Part shown: positions 12,622-24,176 of the stretch, piece by piece
How the letters are laid out: each line of letters begins with the position of its first letter
How positions within the stretch are numbered: position 1 is the first letter of the stretch
From: Globisporangium splendens
Taxonomy: Eukaryota; Oomycota; Peronosporomycetes; Pythiales; Pythiaceae
Reading direction: 5' to 3'
Assembly: GCA_006386115.1 (NCBI GenBank)
Contig: VFIW01000079.1
Location: 1-64,000 of the forward strand
Length of the DNA: 64,000 nt
Position numbers and translations under genes: made by a program
The notes under the pieces: model-generated
What the model saw: the letters and a program-made list of their open reading frames with translations, nothing else
Database searches by the model: none
Told to the model about the DNA's origin: nothing

Positions 12622-14110
12622 ATGAGCGAGACCGACTACCGCGAGCCCACGCGCGCGATCTTCGCGGAGAGCGACCTGCGCAAGTTCGTCGGCTCCACGG
12701 TGCGTCATCCCCGCGCTCTTCTCTCGCCTTTGCTGTTGCCTGACGCTCGCATTCTCTGCGCCAATGTGTGTCTTTATTTGTTTGTGTGTGCTGACGTGGT
12801 TGTGTATGTGTTATGTTAGGCCCACCAAATGATCCTAGTGTTTGTGAAGCACTTGAACGAGAGCGTGAAAGGGAAAAGCGTCGACAGCGAGTACGAGGTC
12901 TCTCCTGTACGTTATATTCTTTCTCTGTAGCCTGCTTATAATGCCGGAAGGAACCAAAATATGCACTGACAGACACACACGATGGATGTCCCCCTCTCCT
13001 CCTCCTCTATAGAATGTACAAATGGCCGTGGACATGATCGCCGAGATCAACAGCTGGGTCGACGAGATCCCTCCGATCCAGCAGCCCATGCGTTTCGGCA
13101 ACCGCGCGTTCCGAGCTTTCTACGACCGCGTCGTGACGGTACAAACAACAGCCAATGACCCTGTGGAAACCATAAAATACTAACCTTGCTTGTATTTCCT
13201 TGTGTACTTGCACAGCGATCAAGCGAGCTGCAGCAACAGCTTCTCCCCGAGAACCTGCACGACGCGATCATTGAGCTCTCGACGTACCTGAATGAGTGTT
13301 TCGGCAACCGCGTGCGCATCGACTATGGCACGGGTCACGAGACGAGCTTCGTCGTGTGGATGTGCTGTCTGCACAAGATCGGCTTCTTCACGCAGCACGA
13401 CTTCCCCGCGATGGTGCTGCAGCTCTTCCGCGCGTATCTCGCGCTCATGCGCCGTCTCCAGAAGCTCTACATGCTCGAACCGGCGGGTTCCCACGGCGTC
13501 TGGGGGCTCGACGACTACCACTGCCTCCCGTTTTACTTTGGCGCCGCACAACTTATTGGTGTGCTGCCCTGCTTCAGTGCGGATTATGCCTGTGTTGTGT
13601 CTAACTGAAGCCTTGTTTGGTTGTTTGTATTTATTAGGACAAACGCAGATTTTGCCCGAGTCGATCCACGATGACACGGTCCTGGATGCCCACTGCGCGA
13701 ACTACTTGTACCTGGATGCGATCAAGTTTATCAAGGAGGTCAAGTCCGGGTCGCCGTTCGCTGAGACGTCGCCGATGCTCAACGACATCAGCGCGCTGCC
13801 GTCCTGGGAGAAGATCAACGGCGGGATGCTCAAGCTGTACGAGGGCGAGGTGCTCAAGAAGCTGCCGGTGATCCAGCACCTCTGCTTCGGCTCGCTCTTC
13901 CCGTGCACGTGGACGCCGAGCCACTCGGCCACCGACGGCAGCGTGTACACGCCCGTGAGCATGCACCCGGGCACGGCGGTGCACGCGCCGAACTTCGACC
14001 TCGCCGGCGCGACGGCCAAGGCGCCATGGGTCGCCGTTGAAGACCTCGCTGCAGTGCGCGATACACAGATGTCGCCCATCCCAAAGAACACCAAGCGTCC
14101 AGCGACCTAG
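12622..14110 (+). CDS. PTPA: PTPA, phosphatase 2A activator (PPP2R4 family)
   Basis: Five exons: 12622-12699, 12820-12906, 13013-13138, 13216-13558 and 13638-14110. All introns are GT-AG and frame-preserving, giving 368 aa, the usual PTPA length. Family blocks are clear: PMRFGNRAFRAFYDR, YLNECFGNRVRIDYGTGHE, WGLDDYHCLPFYFGAAQL and a C-terminal SLFPCTWTP. PTPA is a peptidyl-prolyl isomerase-like, ATP-dependent chaperone that loads catalytic metals into PP2A and activates it in cytosol and nucleus. The start ATGAGCGAG at 12622 is the first in-frame ATG of exon 1. No anomalies were seen. Confidence 0.95.
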
Positions 14111-17100
14111 TGGCTGGGTCGATCGCCCCCAGCGTGTTTGTTCGACAAGGTGCGCGTGCAAGCGTTTGTTTGTGGATGTGGGAGTGCGTGGTTTTGCTCT
14201 GTGCCATTTAGGGCAACTGCAACAGCAGAACGAGAGTGCAAGTGCAAGGTGCTGACTGCAGTACAAGGCGCACAAATTTCGCAAATGGCAGCCGTTTCTT
14301 TTCTGTTTTTCCTGTCTTGTGCTGGTTGTGTGTTTGTATGTTGTGTGCTTTGCTTGCGTGTGGAACTGATTTGGTGCGCGTCATCCGCTTGCCGGGGAAG
14401 GTTCGCGTCGAGTGCAGCGAAGCAAGTGTTGTTTGCAAGGGCTCTGGGCGAACATTCGCGTCCTCCGACATGTCACCAGTGCGTTTGCTGGTCGCGCCAA
14501 CCGAATCTTGTGCAGAAGAGTGTCCAATTACCACAAGAGTGAGTGAAGGTCGAGCGTTTGATGGACATGCCTGGCTTTGTCCTGCGTGCCGGTGGCAGTT
14601 GGTGCTTTCCGGTGTGCGGCTTTGCCTTTTTGGTTGGCTGGCGCGCGAGCACGGAAGAAGCCACTTGAGAGAGAGAAAGGTCAGCGAACGCGCAGTCAAA
14701 CGAGCGAGGGTGGGAGAGCATGGATGGACCAGGAGCCATCAGCACAGAAACGAGAGCGTGGCGGACTTGTTTGCAAACTGTTCGTAAACAGATCGATTGC
14801 AGCTGCTGTATCGACTATCGGCTATTGCGCCTGTTAACGAACCGATCCTGTTCATTCGCGGTGACGTGTGCCGCATACAACACAACAGAGAAAGAGCGCA
14901 TCGACCAATCAAAGGAAGAAAACACGCAGCGGAAGAACAGATCGACACAAGCAAGAGCAAGAAGAGCTCACTTGTGTGGGAAGCATTTTTTCAGCAGCAA
15001 GCAAGGCAAGCGCGTCTTTTGCGATATCATTCTCTGCGAGCCGTTGAGCGTCAGTGACAACCGTCAGAGCAAAAACCAAGAACAAATCACACACGCGGTG
15101 GCGCCATTTCCTTCTGCACATTTCCCACGACAGGAATGCAAAACGCTGCAAGATTCGCAAGCGAGCGAAAGACGCAAGAGCACATGCGAGAGCGAGAACC
15201 ACACACACGCACACTGGGATGAAATGGCAAGAAAAGCTCAGCAGCTCCTTGAACACGGCCAGCGAGCTGACTACTTGCACTTGGACGTTACACTTGCAAC
15301 GCGGTTACTAGCGTCACGCTTGTCGCCTTTGCTTTCCGCAACTGTTCCCACCGGATCAATCCATCTCCCCACACACAAACCATCTCCAAATCTCCATCCG
15401 TCGTCCTTACGCTCGATGCGTCATCGAAGCCAGATGCACGAAATGGAGAAATTTTCGAACATTAGACCTGGATCTCTTGTCGTCCAACCGACGCATGTCC
15501 CCCCATACTGTATGTAGCCTTTGAATCCAGCCACGCACCATCCAATCAACGCGATCCTGAAGGGACAAACCTGCTGACGTTGCCACGAAGCAACTTTCTC
15601 ACATCTCTGTCCTGTGACACTTGATGCCTGACAGGTTTTATATCCTTATAGATATTATACATTACCACGTCATTACCCTCATGATGCGAACGAGGCAAAA
15701 GTCAAGGCATCTAGAATGTTCACTTGTTCTGATGCCTGCTCGCTTCATTTGCCATTCGCCTCGACCATTTTAAAACGTGCTGTTTCGGAAATCGATAAAT
15801 AAGACCAAGTTGAAGCTCCAACCCGCACTCCGTTGAGCTGTTTCCTGTCCACGATGCATGCGAACAAAAGGTAGACACGCAGCCAATAGCGAACAGCTCT
15901 CATTAAACACACACAGAGAAGGTGTGGAGGATCGCAAGTTGAGGTTGTTCTTTTACTGCGACAGCGAGCCATGATTTGAGAACCCCAATTTGCTGAGATG
16001 CGTTTTATAACAGGCATTTTTTTATTATCGCATTTCGCTCAGACGGACTCTATCATTAAAGCCCAAAAGCTGTTTCAGCGTCGCATCTTCTCCTGCAGCA
16101 AGATAAGCTGAAAAATACCGCTGCAAGTTTGAAACAGCAGCAGCGACGTCACGTCTTAAGAAGATGTGGCTTCACCGCACATAGAGAGTGCACAGGAGCG
16201 CCAAAGGCAATTGACGAAATCAGACGTTTTGGGTCCACAGTCCACCCTCTACTCGGAAATAATCGGCCATGTCGCTGATCTCCGCTCTCCCCAGCGTCGT
16301 CGGCCACGAGCGGAGCCGAGGCACTTCGGCAGATTGTGTTCTAGTGCCGGTGTGTTGAGTCTGTCGGTGAGCGAAGTCTCTGGTTCCTTGTCAAAATAGA
16401 CATTCCTGCGAGACCTGATCTTTTTTGTTCGATCATCAAGTTTTCGGGTTTTGTGAAGAGGAGTAGGGTTGTATGAAAATTACGGCGAATTTTTGTCAGC
16501 ACCGAGTCGTTTTCATTCGTAAGAAACGCGGGAAGATTTCCGTGCGGAGCAGTTATTTTTAGGGCACGTGGTCAGGAATGCACTGGCTTCTGTCCAATCA
16601 TTCTGACCCATCTGAGTCGCTCTGATAGGGGGAGCAGAGCCCAAACGTATGGCTGCTGTCGTCCACTGGTGGCAAAGCTGAACCAACCAAATGTGAAACG
16701 ACTGGCAGTGTACCTACTTTAATACCAGCCACTGTATCAACCCAGAAGAGTCGAGTCGCAGCCTGCGATGGGGAATGTACGTATCGCGTCAAAAAAGCAA
16801 GTTAAAGAGAGAAAAACAGACAGATAAAAACGCGACCACAGACTGAAACTCGGTGCTGACTATTCGTCTTCTAACATGTCGTCGAAACGTTCCCACATCT
16901 TCAGCATTCTGCGCGAAAAGACTCGCAAGTGCGTTGACACGCATGGGATTGCATTTGGGGCTCGAGCCAAGAAATGCAACTGGAAAGTGCTGTTTGCTAC
17001 AGTCACAGACAGAACAAACAGAGAGCAAGCAACAGGTGGAGAACTGCTCGCGAGATTCCGTTGCCGTCCTTCATTCCGCGACTTGCAGCTGGTGGTGGTT

Positions 17101-17721
17101 TGACTTTGCCCTTTCTCTTCGCAGTGTGAGGGGGATGAACCCGAAGGACAATGGCAGAGAAGGGACGCGACATCCTGAAAAGGTGCACGCCACCACCAAA
17201 GCACTGGTGTGGGTTGATTTGCCACTCACTACCTTTGCAGATTCACAAAGAGACAACTTTGACGTCCGATCCACCCTACCCCTGTGACCATCACGGCCCT
17301 AGCCCTGCGCAACGAAACAAGTGAGAAAATAGCAAGAGAGGACCAGCACTCTCGCTTTCTCATGTCAAAAATGAGAAAACCAGCACAAGATGGCTGCGTA
17401 ACTTTTGGATAGTTTTCGACGTATCTTTCGCACGTAAGTTACTTGTATTTTTCGTGGCTGAAAAGCGTCGCTTGCGTCCTCTCTCCCCTCTCTCTCCCCT
17501 CTTCTCCTCGCCTCTCGCTCCGTTTGCGCTGGCTGCTGACGCAGGCAGCATGTGTGGCTCGTGTGCGCTCGCTTGAGTGGTGGGCGACGGCGCACACGCC
17601 GTTGCCTGAGGGGATCATTTTGGAATTTCCCAAGTTCCGAAGCAAGAGCCCGCCCGCAGCCTCGCCGTGTGTGTCCTTCGAAGGTTAGAAAGCACCACTT
17701 CCGCTCCCGCACTCTAGAATC
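14111..17721. other. Large gene-poor interval upstream of EF3
   Basis: This is the longest stretch in the window with no recognisable gene. A 265-codon open frame (14720-15517, +) exists. Its composition (many Cys, His, Ser and Arg, no domain) and overlap with other short frames make it look non-coding. The last 300 bp are pyrimidine-rich and carry an initiator-like element, so they are probably the EF3 promoter and leader. No tRNA-like fold was recognised. Confidence 0.5.
17613..17631 (+). promoter_or_regulatory. Candidate oomycete initiator of EF3
   Basis: GATCATTTTGGAATTTCCC sits 91 bp before the ATG, after a CT-rich tract. It resembles the oomycete core promoter (TCATTYY initiator with an adjacent flanking element). 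The call rests on consensus similarity and position only. Confidence 0.45.
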
Positions 17722-20700
17722 ATGGCTCCATACTCCCCTGCCGAAGGTATCAGCAAGCTCGCGATCGACAAGAGCAAGCACTTCACGGAGGCCCTGAAGC
17801 AAGCCGCCAAGGTGACGGAGACCGAGGAGCAGAAGGTCGCGGCCGAGAAGATCTCGGAGTTGGTCAGCTCGGATGAGTCGATCAACTTGGGCGTTGTGTC
17901 GAAGGAGCTGCACGAGTTGCTGGTCGGCGCCGACGCCGATGGTCGCATCGTGGCGTGCTACGTCATCGATGACTTGATGCAAAAGTACGCTGAGCGCCTC
18001 GAAGCGTACATTGCGCCTCTCTTGATCGACCTGCTGGACTTGTTCGCCGACAAGAAGCCAAGTGTGCGTCCAGTCGCCGAGGAAGCCGCGTTGACGATCA
18101 TCTCGTCGGTGAACAAGAACTACGCGATCCGCGTGATCCCGATGCTGTTCCAGGGTTTGGAGCGTGCTAAGAAGTGGCAGACGAAGAAGATCTCGCTGGA
18201 CTTGGTTGCGGAGCTCTCTACGGTTGCGCCATACCAGGTGGGTCGGTGCCTTCCCGACATCATCCCAGTGGTCACGGACTGCATGTGGGACACCCGCAAG
18301 GAGGTGAAGGAAGCTGCGAAGGCGACCTTGATCAAGGTGTGCCACGTGGTGGGCAACGGCGATATTGAGCCGTTCATCCCAGCGTTGATCTCGTGCATGG
18401 CCAACCCAACGGAAGTCGCGGAGTGCACGCACAAGCTCGCGTCGACGACGTTCGTGAAGACTGTCGAGGCACCGGCTCTTGCTATCATGGAACCTTTGCT
18501 CCAACGTGCCCTTAAGGAAGGGAAGACGGCTGTGAAGCGTCAAGCCGCCGTCATCATTGACAACATGTGTAAGCTGATGGACGATCCTGCTGAAGCCCAG
18601 TTGTTCATGCCAAAGCTTCTCCCAGGTCTGAAGAAGATCATTGACACGGTCGCTGACCCAGAATGCCGTGACGTTGCTACCCGCGCACACAACACTTTGT
18701 TCATTGCTGGTGGTTCCGTCGAAGTGTCGGAAGACGAGTTGAAGGTCGACTACGACAACATTTTGAAGATTGTGAAGAAGTCTGTTGAGGAAGACGGCGC
18801 CGCGAAGAAGGCCGATATCGACCAGTTCGTGCTCGAGTACGTTGCTGGTATCTGTTTCTTCCTTGTTGTTGCTCGCAGCTTCAACCAGACGACGTTCAAC
18901 CAGCAGGTGTCTGCTTACTTCAAGCAGTTCATGAAGGGTGACTCGTGGAAGCCAGTTGCCGTTGTGATCCGTGACCGTTGTTTCAAGGAGAACAAGGCCA
19001 TCATCATCGAAGATATTGACTGCGATGAAGGCAAGCCAGATCTTTGCAACTGTGAGTTCTCGCTCGCTTACGGTGGTATGATTTTGTTGAACAACGCGCG
19101 TCTTCGCTTGAAGCGTGGACACCGTTACGGTCTGTGTGGTCCAAACGGTTGTGGTAAGTCGACCTTGATGCGCGCCATCTCGAACGGTCAGCTTGAAGGT
19201 TTCCCAAAGAAGGATGAGCTGAAGACCATTTTCGTGGAGCACAACCTTCAGGCTGAAGAAGCCGACCTGTCGGTCGTTGACTTTATCTGCTTGGATGAGG
19301 AGCTGAAGAACTCTCCACGCCAGGAGATTGTCGACACTCTTGCGAGCGTCGGTTTCACTGATGAGATGCAAGCTCAGGCTGTGGGTTCGCTTTCGGGTGG
19401 TTGGAAGATGAAGCTCGAATTGGCTCGTGCTATGTTGCAGAAGGCTGATATCTTGCTGCTGGATGAGCCAACGAACCACTTGGACGTGAAGAACGTTGCG
19501 TGGTTGGAGGACTACCTGAACTCTCTCCAGGACAAGGGTGTGACGTCGATCATGGTGTCGCACGACTCTGGTTTCTTGGACAACGTGTGCACGAACATTA
19601 TCCACTACGAGAACCGCAAGTTGAAGATCTACAAGGGTAACCTGTCGAAGTTCGTGGAGGCGAAGCCCGAGGCGAAGGCGTACTACGAGTTGGAAGCTGC
19701 GACGTTCAAGTTCACGTTCCCTGAGCCAGGTTTCCTTGCCGATATCAAGAACAAGGGTAAGCCGATCATTCGTTTGACGAACTGCTCGTACACGTACCCT
19801 GGTCGCCCGAAGCCATCGATCAACAACATTTCGGTGACGTGCGCGCTTTCTTCGCGTATTGCCGTGCTGGGACCAAACGGTGCCGGTAAGTCGACGTTGA
19901 TCAAGATGCTGACTGGTGAAGTTGAGCCAAACAGCGGTACGGTGTGGAAGCACCCTTCGATGCGTTTCGCGTACGTGGCCCAGCACGCGTTCCACCACAT
20001 TGAAGAGCACTTGGACATTACTGCGAACCAGTACATCCAGTGGCGTTTCCAGTCTGGTGAAGACAAGGAGTTGCTCGCGAAGGAGACGCGTAAGTTGTCT
20101 GCTGAAGAGAAGCTCCACTTCAAGAAGCCAGTGAACTGGGAAGGTGAGAAGCGTGTGATGGAAGAGATCGTGTCGCGTCGTAAGTTCAAGAAGTCGTTCG
20201 AGTACGAGGTCAAGTGGGAGAAGTGTTCGGTTGAGGACAACGCTTGGATCCCTCGTGAGAAGCTGGAGAAGTGGGGCTGGGAGAAGCTTCTCCAGATCGC
20301 GGATGACCGTGAAGCGGCTCGTGCGAACTTGCAGGCGCGTCCAGTGACTGCGCTGGCGGTGCAGAAGCACTTGGACAACTTCGGTTTGGGTGCTGAATTC
20401 GCGACCCACTCGCGCATGCGTGGTCTTTCGGGTGGTCAGAAGGTGAAGGTGGTGTTGGGTGCCGCCATGTGGCTGAACCCTCACATCCTTGTGCTCGATG
20501 AGCCAACGAACTACTTGGATCGCGATTCGCTCGGTGCGCTTGCTGCCGCGATCAACGAGTTCAACGGTGGTGTGGTCATGATTACTCACCACAACGAGTT
20601 CTCGTCGGCGTTGTGCCAGGAGACGTGGCACGTGGAGAACGGTTTCATGCGCATTGAAGGGCAGCAGGCGGAAGACAAGACCAAGATCGAGCAGAAGGAC

Positions 20701-20850
20701 GAGGAAGAAGTCACGGACGCGTTCGGCAACGTGACGAAGACCAAGATCAAGCGAAAGCTCACCCGTAAGGAGATCAAGGCCAAGCAAAAAGCCAAGAAGG
20801 AAGCTGAAGCTCGTGGCGAATACTGGAGCGACAGTGACGACGAGGAATAG
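17722..20850 (+). CDS. TEF3: Translation elongation factor 3 (ABC-F ATPase)
   Basis: Single exon, 1042 aa, close to yeast eEF3 (1044 aa). HEAT repeats fill roughly residues 1-320. ABC domain 1 has Walker A GPNGCGKST near 470, signature LSGGW near 555 and Walker B ILLLDEPTNHLD near 580. ABC domain 2 has Walker A GPNGAGKST near 718, signature LSGGQKVK near 903 and Walker B LVLDEPTNYLD near 925. A chromodomain-like insert lies between them (about 790-870, YEVKWEKCSVEDNAWIP). The tail is Lys/Glu-rich. EF3 helps release E-site tRNA during elongation and is essential in fungi; its presence fits a fungus or stramenopile. Codon use is strongly biased and uniform, as expected for a highly expressed gene. 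It is convergent with the Pol kappa gene. Confidence 0.98.
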   Translation: MAPYSPAEGISKLAIDKSKHFTEALKQAAKVTETEEQKVAAEKISELVSSDESINLGVVSKELHELLVGADADGRIVACYVIDDLMQKYAERLEAYIAPLLIDLLDLFADKKPSVRPVAEEAALTIISSVNKNYAIRVIPMLFQGLERAKKWQTKKISLDLVAELSTVAPYQVGRCLPDIIPVVTDCMWDTRKEVKEAAKATLIKVCHVVGNGDIEPFIPALISCMANPTEVAECTHKLASTTFVKTVEAPALAIMEPLLQRALKEGKTAVKRQAAVIIDNMCKLMDDPAEAQLFMPKLLPGLKKIIDTVADPECRDVATRAHNTLFIAGGSVEVSEDELKVDYDNILKIVKKSVEEDGAAKKADIDQFVLEYVAGICFFLVVARSFNQTTFNQQVSAYFKQFMKGDSWKPVAVVIRDRCFKENKAIIIEDIDCDEGKPDLCNCEFSLAYGGMILLNNARLRLKRGHRYGLCGPNGCGKSTLMRAISNGQLEGFPKKDELKTIFVEHNLQAEEADLSVVDFICLDEELKNSPRQEIVDTLASVGFTDEMQAQAVGSLSGGWKMKLELARAMLQKADILLLDEPTNHLDVKNVAWLEDYLNSLQDKGVTSIMVSHDSGFLDNVCTNIIHYENRKLKIYKGNLSKFVEAKPEAKAYYELEAATFKFTFPEPGFLADIKNKGKPIIRLTNCSYTYPGRPKPSINNISVTCALSSRIAVLGPNGAGKSTLIKMLTGEVEPNSGTVWKHPSMRFAYVAQHAFHHIEEHLDITANQYIQWRFQSGEDKELLAKETRKLSAEEKLHFKKPVNWEGEKRVMEEIVSRRKFKKSFEYEVKWEKCSVEDNAWIPREKLEKWGWEKLLQIADDREAARANLQARPVTALAVQKHLDNFGLGAEFATHSRMRGLSGGQKVKVVLGAAMWLNPHILVLDEPTNYLDRDSLGALAAAINEFNGGVVMITHHNEFSSALCQETWHVENGFMRIEGQQAEDKTKIEQKDEEEVTDAFGNVTKTKIKRKLTRKEIKAKQKAKKEAEARGEYWSDSDDEE

Positions 20851-21254
20851 ATTGCTCCGCTGCTGCATTGTGTCTGAGATGATGACGATACCTTATTTTT
20901 CTTTTTAGCTTATAGGAAAAGAGAGACACTCTCCCCCAAGCACTTTGATGTATATGCGCATATGTTCTGCGTCTTCTTTGGGAGGGACAAGATAGAGCTT
21001 TGGTATCTCATGAATAGAGGAAATTCCAACAACATTTCATTTTGCCTCCAATGCGTTCCTTTAATGCATGCAGGTGTCTACTTTTCTGTGCTTGCTGCGC
21101 AGCAATGTCTACGCAAGCTGCTCACTTGCTCGCGCTGGGGAGTGCGAATCAAACCGGCATGATGTGAAGGTATCTTTGTGGCTGCCGCGCGTTCTCGACT
21201 GATTTGAGCGCGATCTGTGTCTCCATCTCTGTCTTCACTGCTCATCATGTTTGT
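20851..21254. other. Convergent 3' spacer, EF3 / POLK
   Basis: Both flanking genes end here. I see only AT-richer 3' flank and no supported feature. Confidence 0.5.
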
Positions 21255-23799
21255 CTACCTCATGAGAAAAAACGTCTGGATCGAGTGCTGCTGCGGGCCG
21301 TGTTTCCGCCGTCGTTTCCTCACCCCAGCACTGCCACTACCATTATCGTCCGACTGGACGCCACTCATGCACGCGTCAATGTGCGTATTGACCGATATCA
21401 GGTTGCTCGCATTGATCATGTGGCCACAGATCGGACACGGCTGGAAGCACGAAGACGGTCCCGACCATGCATCGACGACTTCCGCCAGGTTGGCAGCAGC
21501 GGAGCCAGTACAGGTTTCTATCTCTACTTTGTCTTGCTGTGCTGGCGACGTGTCGCTCGTGAGGATACATGCGTCCATGTGTGTGTTCACCAGTCGGCTA
21601 TTCTTCGTGTTGAGCATCTCGCCGCAAATCGGACATGGCTGAAATGGATCCTCGTCGCTGACTGCAGCAGCTGCACGTTTCCTTCTCTTCTGCTGCTTTT
21701 CGATACACGCCTCGACATGCGTGTTGATCGCGATCGCATTGCCCACATTGATCATCTTGCTGCAGATCGGACACGGCTGGAAACTTGCCGCCGACAGTCC
21801 AGCAGGTTCATTGTCGCTATTCCCTGCGCTGCTGGTGTCATTGGTGCCATCGCCTTGCCTCCTTAATGACGACGAAGGAGGGATGGCGGCTTCAGACCTC
21901 CTCTCTGCGTCTAGTATTGCCGCGACTATGTCTGACGTCGCATCTTTGGGTAGCGGCGTGGCAAAGTTTGTCATATTGGTGTTGTGTCTATCGCTTTTCT
22001 TCGTTGCCGTCACGTTTCCATTGGAAATGGTAGCACCATCGCCATCATCTTCGTCAGTTGACTCTGCATTCGATGCCTTTGAAGTCGGATCCGCCTCCAC
22101 CTTTGCCAATGCCGTAAATCGATCGATCTCAAGCTGCCGTTTTGCATTTTCTTTCTCTGCTCCACTTCCTCGATCTCCAAGTGGCACGAGCGAAGATCCA
22201 CGTACCCCCATCAACCGCAACGTGAGCGGCAATTCCTTGCGCAGGATCTTCACGGCGTGCTCCCACAGTTCGTCTTTCGTCTGCAGCGTCGCCGCAAAAC
22301 TCACGGACCGCGTGCGAACCGAGAAATCCGCGCACTTGAGCTTCAGCGTGAGCGTTTTCGCGCCAGTTCGCGCTTTTTCCATGTCAGCAGCGAGCATTTC
22401 GCACACATCGGCGCATATTTTCTCCAGGGCTTGTGGATCGCTCACGTTGCGGAACGTGCGCTCCCGACTGAAGCTCTTGCGCTCGGCGTGCGCTGCATCC
22501 CGGTCTTCCTGGATCGCGAGACTCGTGCGCAGCAACCACGGCGCCGTCTTCGTTTCCGTGAACACGTGGAAGAGACTCGCGCGATGCGCAAACAGATCCT
22601 TCCCCGTCGCGATCCCGAGTGCCGCGGACAGGATCTTCTCCATGACTTTGCCGATGCCGCCGATCTTGCGCACAGGTTGGCTTTGGATGAACGACACGAC
22701 GCTGTCGCGTGTGAATGGGACCACGAACTGTCCATTCGGTTTGTTCCTATCCGAGGCGATCTACAAGAGGATGCCATACAGTCCATTAGCCATGACAATA
22801 ACAAAAATGAAAGCAATTCAGCATCACTACCTTTGCGAGCATGGTGTTGACTGCGATGCCAGCACTCGCGGTCAGCGCAGTCTCTTGGAAGATTCGGGCA
22901 CGAATCTCAGCCACAATGGACGACGCGATCTGCACGCGCCGCGCTTGCTTCATGTGCTGCTGGCAGTCCTCGTGCTTGGACTCCTCTTCTTCCTCTTCTC
23001 CTTCAGCGTCGTCACCAGAAGCCTCATGGTCTACGATGCAATACCTGGGCCAATGCGCCTCCATGTACTCGGTGATGTCCAGCTTTGCTTCGTCGAGACT
23101 GAACGCGGAAAAATGCGGGTCGTACTCGGCAAAGATCTCTCGGATCTGGGTCGCGACTTGCTTGTACTTGCTGAAATTTGGCGCCACAAATACCAGCTCG
23201 GGGCAAAGCTCCTTGCCGATGAACCCGGGCATCGCGGCGCGAACGCCGAACTTGCGCGCAATGTAGTTGGTGGTCGAGATCATACTGAGCCCGCCGACAG
23301 CCAGCGGCACCTCGCGAAGCTTCGGGTTGTCGCGCATCTCGACGGCCGCGTAGAACATGTCCATGTCAACCACGACGATCGTGCGCGTGAGGTCGCGCGC
23401 CGCCTCCAGTTGGACAACGAGTTTGTCCACTTGTGCCTGCAGCGCGTCGCGCTTGGTCGTCGATAACCGCGCGAGCTGCGCGCGCATGATCTCGATCTTG
23501 GCGTTCACCTTGTCGTTCTGTTTCATCGAGTTCTGGAAAAACTTCGAGTCCTTCGACATGTCGTACACGACCTTCTCCACGTGCTCTTTGTCCACGTGGC
23601 TCATGCCCGCCTTCTGCGCTGTGAACACAAACAGCTCGCGCCCCAGTCCCGCATGATCTGCTGCTGGTAACGGCGCATTTGCTTCCTGCACGTCTTGCTC
23701 GGTGGCGGCGCTGCTTGTGGCTGCAGATGCGCCATCACAGGATGCAGATGTGTTGCCTTCAGCCATGGCGTGCGCCGTGCCACTGTGCTTGTCTCCCAT
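21255..23799 (-). CDS. POLK: DNA polymerase kappa, with three UBZ fingers and a PIP box
   Basis: Two exons, 22831-23799 and 21255-22760, with a 70-nt GT-AG intron splitting ...NTMLAK and IASDRNKPNGQF exactly where the family is continuous; 824 aa. The Y-family catalytic core shows the first metal-binding Asp in VVVDMDMFYAAVE (about residue 145) and the catalytic acidic pair in FSLDEAKLDI. It is followed by the thumb (RKIGGIGKVMEKIL) and little-finger domains. The C-terminal tail has three C-x2-C...H-x3-C ubiquitin-binding (UBZ4-type) zinc fingers at about 650-675, 696-721 and 762-787. A C-terminal PIP box QHSIQTFF follows at 814-821. The role is translesion synthesis recruited by ubiquitinated PCNA. 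Vertebrate Pol kappa has two UBZ fingers. The alternative start at the second Met (MAEG) would shorten it by 11 residues. Confidence 0.95.
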
Positions 23800-24176
23800 C
23801 CGCCCTATAGCTGCAAATGCGCAATGGCAGCAGCAGCATTGCCGCTGCCAGCTTTATCGGCGTGTGCAGCATGACTGACTACACTCTTCCCGCCAGAAAT
23901 AGTCTGTTTTTGACATTTTCGACATGGCAATTGGCGCGCCATGTTGAGTGACTTGCGCGACGCTGGCGCCAAATCGATGTGCGGTGGCAAAGGACACTCT
24001 TTACTTTATTTTCTATTCTTCTTCATCCTTTTTTGTCACTGTTTACTGATAAATACAACGGGCTGGCAATACACACGCATCTTAGCACTTCAATTCACGG
24101 CGCTCTCTGTCTTGAGTAATGGATCGCGTTGCATCAAGTTCGCTGAGTGCGTTTCGGCGAGGAGATACCCATATAC
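23800..24176 (-). promoter_or_regulatory. POLK promoter region with E2F-like sites
   Basis: This lies upstream of the minus-strand POLK start. It contains TTGGCGCGCCA (23931-23941), GGCGCCAAA (23965-23973) and TTCCCGCC near 23887, all close to the E2F/DP consensus TTTSSCGC. It is a consensus match only. Confidence 0.4.

Noticed and set aside
14720..15517. 265-codon frame as a gene
   Set aside because: No domain, unusual composition and competing overlapping frames; kept only as a point to check.
17365..20868. 1167-codon open frame antisense to EF3
   Set aside because: It mirrors the biased codons of EF3 (few complementary stops) and has no domain; a coding shadow.
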